The position numbers and the translations under genes are program-made. From NCBI RefSeq assembly GCF_030433675.1, contig NZ_JAROCB010000001.1, forward strand, positions 1,079,632-1,143,631: 64,000 nucleotides of DNA, given 5' to 3'. This DNA comes from Leifsonia virtsii. GTDB taxonomy: Bacteria; Actinomycetota; Actinomycetes; Actinomycetales; Microbacteriaceae. A model generated the notes under the pieces. It was not told the origin of the DNA and ran no database searches. It saw only the letters and a program-made list of their open reading frames with translations. Positions 15,810 to 25,004 of the stretch are shown piece after piece; the first letter of the stretch is position 1; each line of letters begins with the position of its first letter.

Positions 15810-16949
15810 ATGACCTCACCCATCACCCCGGACGCCCCCGAGCCCGCCGTGACCGACGGCGACCCGATCCCGGCGCCCGTGAACCGCATCCCGACGCCGA
15901 AGGCGACCCCGCCGGATGTGGTCCGCTGCGCCTACATGGAACTCGTCGTCACCGACCTCGCCGCCAGCCGCGAGTTCTACGTCGACGTGCTCGACCTCGT
16001 CGTCACCGAGGAGGACGAGAACACCGTCTACCTGCGGAGCTTCGAGGAGTTCATCCACCACAACCTGGTGCTGCGCAAGGGACCGGTCGCGGCCGTGGCC
16101 GCGTTCGCCTACCGGGTGCGAACCCCCGAGGACCTCGACCGAGCCGTGGAGTTCTACTCCGAGCTCGGCTGCCGGGTGGAGCGTCGCGCGGAGGGGTTCA
16201 CGAAGGGCATCGGCGACGCGGTGCGCGTCGAGGACCCCCTCGGCTTCCCGTACGAGTTCTTCTACGAGGTGGAGCACGTGGAGCGCCTGGCCTGGCGCTA
16301 CGACCTCTACACTCCGGGCGCGCTGGTGCGGCTCGACCACTTCAACCAGGTCACGCCGGACGTGCCGCGTGCGGTCGCGTACATGGAGGACCTCGGCTTC
16401 CGCGTGACCGAGGACATCCAGGACGAGGCCGGCACCACGTACGCCGCCTGGATGCGCCGCAAGCCGACCGTGCACGACACCGCGATGACAGGAGGCGACG
16501 GGCCGCGGATGCACCACGTCGCGTTCGCCACGCACGAGAAGCACAACATCATCGCCATCTGCGACAAGCTCGGCGCCCTCCGCCGCAGCGACTGCATCGA
16601 GCGGGGACCTGGCCGGCACGGTGTCTCGAACGCGTTCTACCTGTACCTGCGCGACCCCGACGGCCACCGCGTCGAGATCTACACGCAGGACTACTACACC
16701 GGCGACCCGGACAACCCGGTGGTCACCTGGGACGTGCACGACAACCAGCGCCGCGACTGGTGGGGCAACCCCGTCGTCCCGTCCTGGTACACGGAGGCCT
16801 CGACCGTGCTCGACCTCGACGGGAACCCGCAGCCGCTCACCTCCCGCACTGACGACTCCGAGATGGACGTGACCATCGGCGCCGACGGCTTCTCGTACAC
16901 CCGCAAGGGCGACGACGCGCAGGGCTTCAAGCTGGGCGCGCAGGTGTAA
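15810..16949 (+). CDS. hpaD: 3,4-dihydroxyphenylacetate 2,3-dioxygenase (type I extradiol)
   Basis: This 379-aa vicinal-oxygen-chelate dioxygenase opens homoprotocatechuate next to the hydroxyls. The metal ligands are His177 in VRLDHFNQ, His236 in RMHHVAFA and Glu289 in HRVEIYTQDY. Their spacing equals the His155/His214/Glu267 triad described for the Brevibacterium fuscum enzyme, shifted by 22 residues. The conserved C-terminal lid DNQRRDWWGNPVVPSW is present. It is the ring-cleavage step of the cluster. The metal, iron or manganese, cannot be told from sequence. The 3' end overlaps the convergent GNAT gene by 23 bp. Confidence 0.95.
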   Translation: MTSPITPDAPEPAVTDGDPIPAPVNRIPTPKATPPDVVRCAYMELVVTDLAASREFYVDVLDLVVTEEDENTVYLRSFEEFIHHNLVLRKGPVAAVAAFAYRVRTPEDLDRAVEFYSELGCRVERRAEGFTKGIGDAVRVEDPLGFPYEFFYEVEHVERLAWRYDLYTPGALVRLDHFNQVTPDVPRAVAYMEDLGFRVTEDIQDEAGTTYAAWMRRKPTVHDTAMTGGDGPRMHHVAFATHEKHNIIAICDKLGALRRSDCIERGPGRHGVSNAFYLYLRDPDGHRVEIYTQDYYTGDPDNPVVTWDVHDNQRRDWWGNPVVPSWYTEASTVLDLDGNPQPLTSRTDDSEMDVTIGADGFSYTRKGDDAQGFKLGAQV

Positions 16950-17421
16950 GTGCCTCCGGGTGCACGACGTAGACGTGGAGCAGGCGGTCCTGCGATGCGA
17001 AGCCGTGGCGCTCGTACACCGGCACCGCGCGGGGGCTCGAGTGGACCGTCACCCGCTCGAGCCCCCGCTCGCGGGCCCGCTCGACGATCGCGTCGATGAG
17101 CCGGCCGCCGACGCCCGCGTCACGCCGGTCGGGCACGACGTAGGCGCACTGCAGGTCGCCGGAGGCGCGGTCGAACGCCCGCGCGCTCGGCACCCGGGGC
17201 ACGACGGCGAGCCACGTCATCCCGATCACCCGGCCGTCGTCGACGGCGACGAAGCACTCGTGGCTAGCCGTGTCGGCCTCGGCCCACCGCGCGAACCGCT
17301 CGGCGAACACGTCGCGCGGGTCATCGGCCACTCCGCCGAACTCGGTCACGGAATCCCAGCGCAATCCCCCGACGGCCGCCCATTCGTCCGGCCGCGCCAG
17401 CCTCACCTCGACGTTCCCCAT
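16927..17421 (-). CDS. GNAT family N-acetyltransferase
   Basis: This 164-aa GCN5-related acetyltransferase transfers acetyl from acetyl-CoA to an unknown amine. The core motif A is clear: LQCAYVVPDRRDAGVGGRL holds strand 4 and the R/Q-x-x-G-x-G/A pyrophosphate loop. AVPVYERHGF is the usual motif B end, placing a tyrosine that often acts as general acid. The start is ATG 17421. It converges on hpaD with a 23-bp overlap and is not part of the pathway. The substrate is unknown. Confidence 0.88.
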   Translation of the reverse strand: MGNVEVRLARPDEWAAVGGLRWDSVTEFGGVADDPRDVFAERFARWAEADTASHECFVAVDDGRVIGMTWLAVVPRVPSARAFDRASGDLQCAYVVPDRRDAGVGGRLIDAIVERARERGLERVTVHSSPRAVPVYERHGFASQDRLLHVYVVHPEALTPARPA

Positions 17422-17539
17422 CCCGCCACCCTACGGCGCGCTCGCGCGACCGCGGCGGAGGACCTTCGGCCCTCATGTCACCCGCCGACCGATCGCACCC
17501 TTGGAGTATGAGTACCAAGACTCTTCGTGGGGACGGACG

Positions 17540-17713
17540 ATGAGCGCGGGACGCCCTGCACGCTCCGGGGCGCTGCTGGAGATGGCGGGAGTGGCGGTCG
17601 TCTGGGCCGTCCTGCTCTTCGCGATCGCGGTGGTGGTGCTTCAGGTGCTGTCGGTGCTCTATGCGTCGCAGATCGACACGGTCCTCCGCGTCTTCGGGAT
17701 GTCGGCGGGCTGA
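17540..17713 (+). CDS. Small single-span membrane protein, 57 aa
   Basis: A polar, basic N-terminus (MSAGRPARSG) is followed by one long hydrophobic segment (about residues 14-40) and a short polar tail. The ATG follows GGGGACGG at good spacing. It is convergent with ppsA with a 14-bp gap. I do not recognise it. The 118-bp gap before it (17422-17539) shows nothing further. Coding is supported by ribosome-binding site, GC3 and helix periodicity only. Confidence 0.55.
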   Translation: MSAGRPARSGALLEMAGVAVVWAVLLFAIAVVVLQVLSVLYASQIDTVLRVFGMSAG

Positions 17714-17727
17714 ACCCGCGGCCCACG

Positions 17728-20157
17728 TCACCGGGCGGCGGCGGCCGCAGCCGGCAGTTCCTCCGCCGACCGGGCCGCCGTCGGCGGGGCCGCCTCGGCG
17801 TCCGCGATCCGTCCGATGGTGCGCAGCAGGCTGTCCGGGTTGAGCGAGATGGAGTCGATGCCTTGCTCGACCAGGAACGCGGCGAAGTCGGGGTGATCGC
17901 TCGGCGCCTGGCCGCAGATCCCGATCGTGATGCCCGCGTCGTGCGCCCGCCGGATCGCCTCCGCGATCATCCACTCCACGGCCGCGTCGCGCTCGTCGAA
18001 CAGCGGCGCCAGCAGCTCGGAGTCGCGGTCGACGCCGAGCACCAGCTGCGTGAGGTCGTTCGACCCGATCGAGAAGCCGTCGAAGCGGCGGGCGAACTCG
18101 GCCGCGCGGATGACGTTCGAGGGGATCTCGCACATCATGTAGACGCGCAGGCCCTGCTCGCCGCGCACCAGACCGTTGGCGGCCATCTCCTCGAGAACCC
18201 GGTCTGCCTCGTCCGGTGTGCGGCAGAACGGCACCATCGGGATGATGTTCGCGAACCCCAGCAGCTCCCGTGCGCGCTTCAGCGCGGCGCACTCCAGCGC
18301 GAACCCTTCCCGGTAGCGCGGGTGGTAGTAGCGGGAGGCACCGCGGAAGCCCAGCATCGGGTTCTCCTCCGGCTCCTCGAACGCGTCGCCGCCGAGCAGG
18401 TGCGCGTACTCGCTCGCCTTGAAGTCGCTGAGGCGCACGACCACGTCGTGCGGGTGATACGGCGCGGCCAGCTTGGCGATCCCGCGCGCGAGCTTCTCGA
18501 CGAAGAAGTCCTTCGGGTCGTCGAACCCGGCCGTCAGCTCCTGGATCCTCGCGCGCGCGTCCGCGTCCACCCGATCGGGATGCACGAGCGCCATCGGGTG
18601 CACGCCGATCACATTGTTGACGATGAACTCCATGCGGGCGAGTCCCACGCCCGCGGCGGGGAGGCGCCACCAGCGGAAAGCCGCGCTCGGGCTCGCCACA
18701 TTCACGTTCACCCGGGTCCGCGTCGCCGGGATGCGGCTCAGGTCGACCTCGGTGGTCTCGAACGCCAGCTCCCCGCCGTAGACGTGGCCGACGTCGCCCT
18801 CGGCGCACGAGAGGGTCACCGGCTGGCCGTCGCGCAGCGCCTCGGTCGCCGACCCGGTGCCGACCACCGCAGGGATGCCCAGCTCTCGGGCCACGATCGC
18901 CGCGTGGCTGGTCGAGCCGCCGTGGTCGGTGACGATCCCGGAGGCACGGGCGATGATGGCCACCCAGTCGGGGTCGGTCATCTCGGCGACGAGGATCGCG
19001 CCGTCCGTGAAGCGCGAGATGTGCGAGGGGTCACGGATGACGCACGCCGTCCCCGACGCGATCGCGTCGCCGATCGCGGCACCGGAGAGCAGCAGCGGAC
19101 CCGTCTCGGTCAGGTGGTGCTCCACGAACACCGGACGCGTCCTCACCGACTGCACGGTCTCGGGCCGCGCCTGCACCAGGAAGAGCTCGCCGGTCATCCC
19201 GTCTCGCGCCCACTCCACATCCATCGGCCGGCCATAGTGCTCCTGCACCGAGCGCCCCCAGCGCGCCAGCTGCAGGATCTCGTCGTCGGCCAGCGTGAAC
19301 GCGGCGCGGCGGCGGGCCGGGGTGTCGAGGGTCCGGGTGCGGGCGGTGCCGCCCTCGCCGTAGACCATCATGCGGGCCTTCGCTCCGAGCGCCTTCTCGA
19401 TGATGGGCTCTGCGCCGGGCTGGTCGAGCAAAGGTGTGAACACCTGGTAACGGTCGGGGTCGACGACGCCCTGCACCACGAGCTCCCCGAGGCCCCAGGC
19501 GGCGCTGATGACCACGACGTCCGGGAACCCGGACTCGGTGTCGATGGTGAACATGACACCCGACGCGCCGAGGTCGGAGCGCACCATCGACTGGACGCCG
19601 ATCGAGAGCGCCACCGCCAGGTGGTCGAACCCCTGCGCCTCGCGGTAGGCGATCGCCCGGTCGGTGAACAGCGACGCGTAGCAGCGCCGGCAGGCCGTCA
19701 GCACGGCCTGCTCGCCCGCGACGTTCAGGAAGGTCTCCTGGGCTCCGGCGAAGCTCGCCTCCGGGAGGTCCTCCGCCGTCGCGCTGGAGCGCACCGCGAC
19801 GGCGGGCGTCGGCGTGCCGGTCCGCTCGCCGAGCCGTCGGTAGGCGCGGAGGACGGCCTCCGCGATGGCGGGAGGGAACTCCGCCGACAGGAACAGCCTG
19901 CGCAACTCCTGCCCGGCCTCCCGCAGCGTCACGGCGCCGGACCGATAGCGCTCCAGCTGCTCGCGCAGCGCCGGCTCGATCCCGTTCTCCGCGACGAACG
20001 CGCGGTAGGCCGCGGCCGTGGTCGCGAACCCGTCCGGCACGCGGATGCCCTCGGGCGTCAAGAAACGGGTCATCTCCCCGAGGGAGGCGTTCTTGCCGCC
20101 GACCCGGGGCACGTCGCCCATCCCGACCTCGTCGAACCACAAGACGAACTCGTCCAC
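17728..20157 (-). CDS. ppsA: Phosphoenolpyruvate synthase
   Basis: The 809-aa enzyme converts pyruvate, ATP and water to PEP, AMP and phosphate, a gluconeogenic entry step. It has the N-terminal ATP-grasp domain (VGGKNASLGEM, AVRSSATAEDLPEASFAGAQET), the central swivelling phosphohistidine domain with His418 in HGGSTSHAAIVAREL, and the C-terminal TIM-barrel PEP/pyruvate domain ending in the catalytic cysteine of GICGQAPSDHP. GTG 20157 is chosen for its AGGAG site; an upstream in-frame ATG at 20190 has none. A DosR-like dyad lies 83 bp upstream. Length is close to the 792-aa E. coli enzyme. Confidence 0.93.
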   Translation of the reverse strand: MDEFVLWFDEVGMGDVPRVGGKNASLGEMTRFLTPEGIRVPDGFATTAAAYRAFVAENGIEPALREQLERYRSGAVTLREAGQELRRLFLSAEFPPAIAEAVLRAYRRLGERTGTPTPAVAVRSSATAEDLPEASFAGAQETFLNVAGEQAVLTACRRCYASLFTDRAIAYREAQGFDHLAVALSIGVQSMVRSDLGASGVMFTIDTESGFPDVVVISAAWGLGELVVQGVVDPDRYQVFTPLLDQPGAEPIIEKALGAKARMMVYGEGGTARTRTLDTPARRRAAFTLADDEILQLARWGRSVQEHYGRPMDVEWARDGMTGELFLVQARPETVQSVRTRPVFVEHHLTETGPLLLSGAAIGDAIASGTACVIRDPSHISRFTDGAILVAEMTDPDWVAIIARASGIVTDHGGSTSHAAIVARELGIPAVVGTGSATEALRDGQPVTLSCAEGDVGHVYGGELAFETTEVDLSRIPATRTRVNVNVASPSAAFRWWRLPAAGVGLARMEFIVNNVIGVHPMALVHPDRVDADARARIQELTAGFDDPKDFFVEKLARGIAKLAAPYHPHDVVVRLSDFKASEYAHLLGGDAFEEPEENPMLGFRGASRYYHPRYREGFALECAALKRARELLGFANIIPMVPFCRTPDEADRVLEEMAANGLVRGEQGLRVYMMCEIPSNVIRAAEFARRFDGFSIGSNDLTQLVLGVDRDSELLAPLFDERDAAVEWMIAEAIRRAHDAGITIGICGQAPSDHPDFAAFLVEQGIDSISLNPDSLLRTIGRIADAEAAPPTAARSAEELPAAAAAAR

Positions 20158-20240
20158 CGGTCTCCTCCGATCCGCCGCGACGCCGCCCATGGCGCCCACG
20201 CGTCGGGGCGACGGTACGTCGGGCGGCGACGGCCGCCACA

Positions 20241-20254
20241 GGGGCTTTCGGCCC
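20241..20254. promoter_or_regulatory. DosR/DevR-like box upstream of ppsA
   Basis: GGGGCTTTCGGCCC fits the dyad core GGGNC-N4-GNCCC. It matches 11 of 14 positions of GGGACTTTAGTCCC, the core of the mycobacterial DosR palindrome. It lies in the pfkB-ppsA gap, 83 bp before the GTG. Similar boxes stand at nearly the same distance before the next two genes. Confidence 0.6.
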
Positions 20255-20273
20255 GCCGTCGGGGCCGGGCCGG

Positions 20274-21236
20274 TCAGCCCCGGTCGAGCACCGCCTCGAA
20301 CCGTTCGACGTCGGCGCGATCGCAGAGGGCGGTCGCGGGGGTGATGACGGCGGCGGTGCCGGCCGCCACGGCCGCGCGGAACGCCGCCTCCACCGAGCGC
20401 GACTGCGCGAGCCGGAGGACGAAGCCCGCGACGAAGGCGTCGCCGGCGCCGACGGCGCTGACGACCTCCACCACGGGCGCCGCAAGCCGGAGGACGCCCT
20501 CGGCCGAGACGAGCACGGCCCCGTCGGCGCCGAGGGTGAGGGCGACGTAGCGCGCCGAGCCGTCGGCCGCGAGTGCGGTGGCCGCCTCGATCCGGTCGTC
20601 GGGGGTCGGCAGCGGAGCGCCCGCGAGCTGTTCGAGCTCCCGACCGCTCGGCGCGACCGCGAAGACGCCCTCGGCCAGGGCCGCGCCAAGCGCCGGCCCG
20701 GACGCGTCGACGATGCAGTCCGCCCCCGCCTCCTTGGCCAGCCGGACGGCTCTGGCGTAGAAGTCCGCCGGAACACCCGGCGGAAGGCTCCCGCTCGCCA
20801 CCAGGAACCCGCCCGGGGCGACGGTCTGCCCGATCACGTCGAGGCACGCACCCCACTCCTCCTCGGAGAGGGTCGGCCCCTCGAGCACGAACCGGTACTG
20901 CGCTCCCGTCGCACGCTCCTCGACGCTCAGGCTCTGCCGGGTCTGCCCGGCGATCGGCACGACGACGCTCGGCACCCGCTCGGCGTCGACGAGGCGCCGG
21001 TAGGCCTCCCCGATCGCGCCTCCCGCGGTGTACAGGGCGAGGCTCCGGCCGCCCAGGCGGTGGATGACCCGCGACACGTTGACGCCGCCCCCTCCGGGAT
21101 CCAGGCGGCTCCCGGTGCAGCGCAGCTTGTGCTCGCTCACCACGTCCTGCGTGGAGGCACTGATGTCGAGGGCCGGATTCAGCGTCACGGTGAGGATCTG
21201 CCGGACCGGGCGGGCGTCGACGGGATGCTGCTCCAT
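20274..21236 (-). CDS. PfkB family hexose-phosphate kinase (6-phosphofructokinase II / 1-phosphofructokinase type)
   Basis: The 320-aa ribokinase-fold kinase shows TVTLNPALDIS at the N-terminus, GGGGVNVSRVIHRLGG for sugar phosphate, ASGSLPPGVP and the ATP and anion-hole motif VGAGDAFVAGF with the catalytic base Asp. It probably phosphorylates fructose 6-phosphate or a related ketohexose phosphate. Sequence alone does not separate these. ATG 21236 follows AAGGAGG. It lies between ppsA and the P-type ATPase, all on the minus strand. This set recalls pfkB (Rv2029c) and ctpF of the M. tuberculosis DosR regulon. A DosR-like dyad is 77 bp upstream. Confidence 0.9.
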   Translation of the reverse strand: MEQHPVDARPVRQILTVTLNPALDISASTQDVVSEHKLRCTGSRLDPGGGGVNVSRVIHRLGGRSLALYTAGGAIGEAYRRLVDAERVPSVVVPIAGQTRQSLSVEERATGAQYRFVLEGPTLSEEEWGACLDVIGQTVAPGGFLVASGSLPPGVPADFYARAVRLAKEAGADCIVDASGPALGAALAEGVFAVAPSGRELEQLAGAPLPTPDDRIEAATALAADGSARYVALTLGADGAVLVSAEGVLRLAAPVVEVVSAVGAGDAFVAGFVLRLAQSRSVEAAFRAAVAAGTAAVITPATALCDRADVERFEAVLDRG

Positions 21237-21313
21237 GGTGGCGGCCTCCTTCTCGGGTACACCGCGCTCAGCCGCGGTGGCGCCGACTGTAGCGGCCCCC
21301 GCGTGCGTGCCAT

Positions 21314-21327
21314 GGGCACTAGGTCCC
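21314..21327. promoter_or_regulatory. DosR/DevR-like box upstream of the PfkB-type kinase
   Basis: GGGCACTAGGTCCC has a perfect right half (GTCCC) and a left half GGGCA in place of GGGAC. It is the weakest of the three boxes by sequence but has matching placement, 77 bp before the ATG. Confidence 0.45.
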
Positions 21328-21354
21328 GCCCGCGCGGCCAGGCGCACCGCGACT

Positions 21355-24024
21355 TCACCCAGACGACGGACGACGAGGTCGCGACGGTGCCCGCGCAGAC
21401 CGCCGGCCGAACCAGCGGGCCGCCTCGTCCGCGCCCCAGACGATCACCGGGCACGGCAGCAGGAAGAGGATGAGCCACCACGGCGGCGGCGCCGTCCCGA
21501 ACACCGTCTGCAGAACGGGCACGAAGCAGAGGGCGGCGGCGAAGAGCAGCTCGACGCCGATGGCGGCCAGCAGCGGCGGGTTGCTCAGCACGCCGAGCCG
21601 GCGGAGCGAGGTCCGCTCGGTGCGCGCCGCGAACGCCGTGCCGACCTGGCAGGCGACGATCGTGAGGAAGGTCGCCGTCGTCGCCTGCAGGTAGACGCCG
21701 TGGAGTGGGTCGCCGGGCCCCACGGGTGCCCCCGGCGTCCACCCGCCGGCGACGAGCACCGCGAAGAACGCGCCGAGGGCCAGCGCGGCCGAGAGCACCC
21801 CCATGAGCCCCCACGCCCGCACCAGCAGGCGGCGCGTGATGAGCGGCTCCGAGCGGGGGCGCGGGCGTCGCGACATCACGTCGGGCTCCGCCTTCTCCCG
21901 GCCGAGTGCGAGGGCGGGCAGGATCTCGGTCCCCAGATCGATCGCCAGGATCTGCAGCACCGTCAACGGGAGCGGGATCGCGCCGCCGGACAACGCGAAC
22001 AGCATGAACGGCACGACCTCCGGCACCGCGTGCACGAAGATGTAGAGCACGAACTTGCGCAGGTTGTCGTACGCGCGCCGCCCCTCCCGGATCGCTGTCA
22101 CGATCGTCGCGAAGTTGTCGTCGGTGAGCACCATCGTCGCCGCCTGACGGGCGACATCCGTCCCCGAGCGGCCCATGGCGACGCCGATGTCGGCCCGGTG
22201 GAGGGCCGGGGCGTCGTTCACCCCGTCGCCGGTCATCGCCACCGTCTGGCCCTCCTGCTGCAGCGCCTCGGCGATCCGGAGCTTCCCCTCCGGCGTGCTG
22301 CGGGCGAAGACGACCTCTCCCGGCTGGGCGAGCAGCGCATCCAGCTCGGGCTCCGAGAGGGCGTCCGCCTCGCTTCCCGTGACGACGCGGTCCGTCGCGA
22401 TGCCGACCTGGCGCGCCACCTCGCTCGCTGTCGTGCCGTTGTCGCCGGTGACGACGTGGATGGTGATCCCCGCGCTGTGGCAGGCCGCGACCGCCGCGGG
22501 CACCTCGGGCCGCGGCGGGTCGAGGAGGGCGACCAGCCCGAGGAGGCAGAGGCCGGACTCGGCCGCGGCCGCGTCCTCCGGCGGAGCCGGCACCTCCCGG
22601 GATGCGAGCGCCAGCACCCGCAGACCGTGCCGGGCGAACCCGTCCACCTCATCGAGCACCTCCCGCCTGTCGCTCTCCGTCGCCGGCCGCGCACGCGTGC
22701 CGTCGAAGACCGAGTCGCACAGCGGGAGCAGCAGCTCCGGCGCCCCCTTCACCGCGACGAGAAGACGGTCGCCGCGGCGGCTCACCACGCTCATCCGCTT
22801 CCGCTCCGCGTCGAACGGGAAGGTCTCGACCCGCGGCGCCACGCGGGCGCCGAGCAGCTCCCCCGCCTCCCGCAGGGCCACCTCCATCGGGTCGGACAGG
22901 CGCTCCAGCTGGTTGCAGTCCACCATGACTTGGGCGAGCGGGCCGAGCGCCGCGTCCGGTGACACCGGGTCCACCGTCCGTCCCGCGCTCCACACCGCGG
23001 TGACCGTCATCGTGTTGCGGGTAAGCGTCCCCGTCTTGTCCGTGCAGATCACGGTGGTCGAGCCCAGCGTCTCCACCGCGGAGAGCTGCTTCACCAGCGC
23101 GCCCTGACGCGCCAGCACCCGCACGCCCACCGCGAGCGCGAGGGTGATGGTCGGCAGAAGGCCCTCGGGAACGTTCGCGACCAGCAGTCCGATGGCGAAG
23201 ACGGCGGCCTCGGGCAGCGACAGCCCCGCCAGCAGCCCGAGCGGAAGGAAGAGCGCGCCGACCCCGACCGCGACCCCCGCGATCAGCCAGGTGGAGCGCC
23301 GGACCTGCCGCTCCAGCGGACTGAGCAGCGGCGTCGCCTGGCGCGAGAGGGTCGCGATCCGGCCGAGCTCGGTCGCCGCCCCGGTCGCGAACGCGACCGC
23401 ACGCGCCTGCCCGGACGTGCACTGCGCGCCGGAGAACACCGCATCCGGAGCGTCGATCAGCCGGTCCGCCGTGTCCTCCGCACCGGCCGACCGGACGACG
23501 GGAGCCGACTCGCCGGTCAACGTGGAGAGGTCCATCTCGACGCTCCCCTCGATCAGCCGCGCGTCGGCGGAGACGCGGTCGCCCTCGGTCACCAGGATGA
23601 CGTCGCCGGGCACCAGATCGACCGCCGGCACCTCAGACGCGACGCCGTCGCGGATCACCGTCGCCTGCTGCGGAAGGTAACGGGACAGCGCCTCGATCGC
23701 CCGCTCCGCCTGCCTCCCCTGCAGGTAGGCGACGACCGCGTTGATGACGATGACCGCGAGGATCGCCCAGCACAGGACGGGCGTCCCGGCCACCCAGGCC
23801 AGCCCGGCGGCCACCCAGAGCAGCAGCGCGAGCGGGTGCGTGAACTGCCGCACCAGCTCCCGCAGCCAGCTCGCACGCCGCCCCGTCGGCAGTGTGTTGG
23901 GGCCGTGGATGGCGAGCCGCCGGGCGGCCTCCCTGCTGCCGAGCCCGTCCCGTCCGGTCTTGAGGTCGCGGAGCAGGGTGTCGATGGGCTCCCGTGTGGG
24001 CCGTTCGTCCGGCTGCGGCGCCAC
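21355..24024 (-). CDS. P2-type cation-transporting ATPase (CtpF-like)
   Basis: The 889-aa integral membrane pump has an N-terminal cation-ATPase domain, the actuator loop TGES (170-173), the M4 ion-site PEGLLPT (286-292), the phosphorylated Asp329 in [15 protein letters not shown] in the nucleotide domain and TGDGVNDAP at the hinge. M4 PEGL marks the P2 class (Ca2+, Na+/K+-like) rather than heavy-metal P1B pumps, and no metal-binding cysteine motif is present. About ten helices are visible. In M. tuberculosis the related ctpF is DosR-induced. A DosR-like dyad lies 82 bp upstream. The transported ion is unproven. Confidence 0.92.
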   Translation of the reverse strand: MAPQPDERPTREPIDTLLRDLKTGRDGLGSREAARRLAIHGPNTLPTGRRASWLRELVRQFTHPLALLLWVAAGLAWVAGTPVLCWAILAVIVINAVVAYLQGRQAERAIEALSRYLPQQATVIRDGVASEVPAVDLVPGDVILVTEGDRVSADARLIEGSVEMDLSTLTGESAPVVRSAGAEDTADRLIDAPDAVFSGAQCTSGQARAVAFATGAATELGRIATLSRQATPLLSPLERQVRRSTWLIAGVAVGVGALFLPLGLLAGLSLPEAAVFAIGLLVANVPEGLLPTITLALAVGVRVLARQGALVKQLSAVETLGSTTVICTDKTGTLTRNTMTVTAVWSAGRTVDPVSPDAALGPLAQVMVDCNQLERLSDPMEVALREAGELLGARVAPRVETFPFDAERKRMSVVSRRGDRLLVAVKGAPELLLPLCDSVFDGTRARPATESDRREVLDEVDGFARHGLRVLALASREVPAPPEDAAAAESGLCLLGLVALLDPPRPEVPAAVAACHSAGITIHVVTGDNGTTASEVARQVGIATDRVVTGSEADALSEPELDALLAQPGEVVFARSTPEGKLRIAEALQQEGQTVAMTGDGVNDAPALHRADIGVAMGRSGTDVARQAATMVLTDDNFATIVTAIREGRRAYDNLRKFVLYIFVHAVPEVVPFMLFALSGGAIPLPLTVLQILAIDLGTEILPALALGREKAEPDVMSRRPRPRSEPLITRRLLVRAWGLMGVLSAALALGAFFAVLVAGGWTPGAPVGPGDPLHGVYLQATTATFLTIVACQVGTAFAARTERTSLRRLGVLSNPPLLAAIGVELLFAAALCFVPVLQTVFGTAPPPWWLILFLLPCPVIVWGADEAARWFGRRSARAPSRPRRPSSG

Positions 24025-24106
24025 CGCGCCTCCTCCCCGGCCGCGGACGCTCCCGAGCGCGCGACCCGCTCACTCCAATGGAGTCAGGTCCGCGGTCGGG
24101 GCGGCA

Positions 24107-24120
24107 GGGACGAAAGGCCC
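24107..24120. promoter_or_regulatory. DosR/DevR-like box upstream of the P-type ATPase
   Basis: GGGACGAAAGGCCC fits GGGNC-N4-GNCCC, with a perfect left half. It lies 82 bp before the ATPase ATG in the gap 24025-24154. This gap shows no other feature besides a GC-rich inverted repeat around 24118-24140. Confidence 0.6.
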
Positions 24121-24154
24121 CCGCGGGAGGCGGGGCCCGGAGTGCGCGGGCCGC

Positions 24155-24493
24155 TCAGCGGGAGCCGAGCATGGAGCCGTTCATGGAGTAGCCGCCGCGC
24201 GGGTCTGGCGACGGCTCCGGCTCGTCGAACCGCGGGTTCGCCTTGCCGGGGAGGCTCTCCGGGCGTCGGTGCATCCGGCGGGCGAAGAGCACCGCGAGGA
24301 CGGTCGCCGCGAGCAGCGCGACCCCCGCCGCGATCAGCGCCCAGCCGACGGTCTCGCCCCGGGCGACCAGCGCGACGCCGAACGGCGCGGTCAGCCAGGT
24401 GCCGGCTCCGGTGACGCAGGCCACCACCCACAGCAGAGCCACTCGCCGACGCCGGCGCTCGTCGTTCTCAAGTCCCGCAAGCAGTGCGCTCAT
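24155..24493 (-). CDS. Small membrane protein, 112 aa
   Basis: The protein has a charged N-terminus (ENDERRRRR) and two hydrophobic helices (about residues 18-42 and 48-70, joined by the short polar stretch ARGETVG). A basic and proline-rich cytoplasmic tail ends in GGYSMNGSMLGSR. I do not recognise the family. The start ATG 24493 follows a G-rich AGGGGGTGG. It precedes the ATPase gene on the same strand and might be part of the same functional group, but it lacks a clear DosR-like dyad of its own. Confidence 0.6.
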   Translation of the reverse strand: MSALLAGLENDERRRRRVALLWVVACVTGAGTWLTAPFGVALVARGETVGWALIAAGVALLAATVLAVLFARRMHRRPESLPGKANPRFDEPEPSPDPRGGYSMNGSMLGSR

Positions 24494-24552
24494 CGTGACC
24501 ACCCCCTGCTCCGAAGCATAGCGACTGGTCCCGACGATCCGCCAACGGGGAG

Positions 24553-24948
24553 CTAGCCCTGGTCGCGCTCGACGATCTCGAACCGGTTCCCCTCGGCGTC
24601 GTGCACCGCGAACATCGCCGGCACGCCGGACCAGCGCAGAAGCTCGCCGACATCCACACCGCGCTCGCTCAGACTGCGGTGCGCGCGTTCGGCATCCACG
24701 GTCTCGAACCGGATGCCGGTCTCGACGCCCGCGGGCGCATCCTCGCTCGCGCGCACCAGCGACACGGACACCGCGGAACCGGGCGGCGCGAGCATGATCC
24801 ACCGCGCCCCGAGCTGCGGCAGCGGCGCATCGACGCGCACCTCGAAGCCGAGCACGTCGCGGTAGAAGGCGAGCGCGCGATCCTGGTCGCTCACCGGGAT
24901 GCCGATGGTTCCGACGCCGACGATGCCGGGTCCTTCCGTGTCTGCCAC
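24553..24948 (-). CDS. VOC (glyoxalase/bleomycin-resistance) family protein
   Basis: The 131-aa protein has the paired beta-alpha-beta-beta-beta modules of the vicinal-oxygen-chelate fold: IGIPVSDQDRALAFYRDVLGFEV opens module 1 and FAVHDAEGNRFEIVER closes module 2. The expected metal-ligand glutamate is in FEIVE. The canonical N-terminal ligand is replaced by the IGIP segment, so metal use is uncertain. GTG 24948 is the first start giving a normal VOC N-terminus. An upstream in-frame ATG would add proline- and arginine-rich residues that look non-coding. The reaction is unknown. Confidence 0.8.
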   Translation of the reverse strand: MADTEGPGIVGVGTIGIPVSDQDRALAFYRDVLGFEVRVDAPLPQLGARWIMLAPPGSAVSVSLVRASEDAPAGVETGIRFETVDAERAHRSLSERGVDVGELLRWSGVPAMFAVHDAEGNRFEIVERDQG

Positions 24949-25004
24949 GCGCCCATGATGCCTCGGGCCCGGACGCTGCGGGAAGCCCCCGCACGCGCTC
25001 ATCC

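Noticed and set aside
17705-17719. GCGGG/CCCGC stem at the end of the 57-aa gene
   Set aside because: A five-pair stem of pure GC is expected by chance here, with no U-run.
24494-24552. A fourth DosR-like box before the 112-aa membrane protein
   Set aside because: Only a GGTCCC half-site is present, with no matching left half and a different distance to the start.
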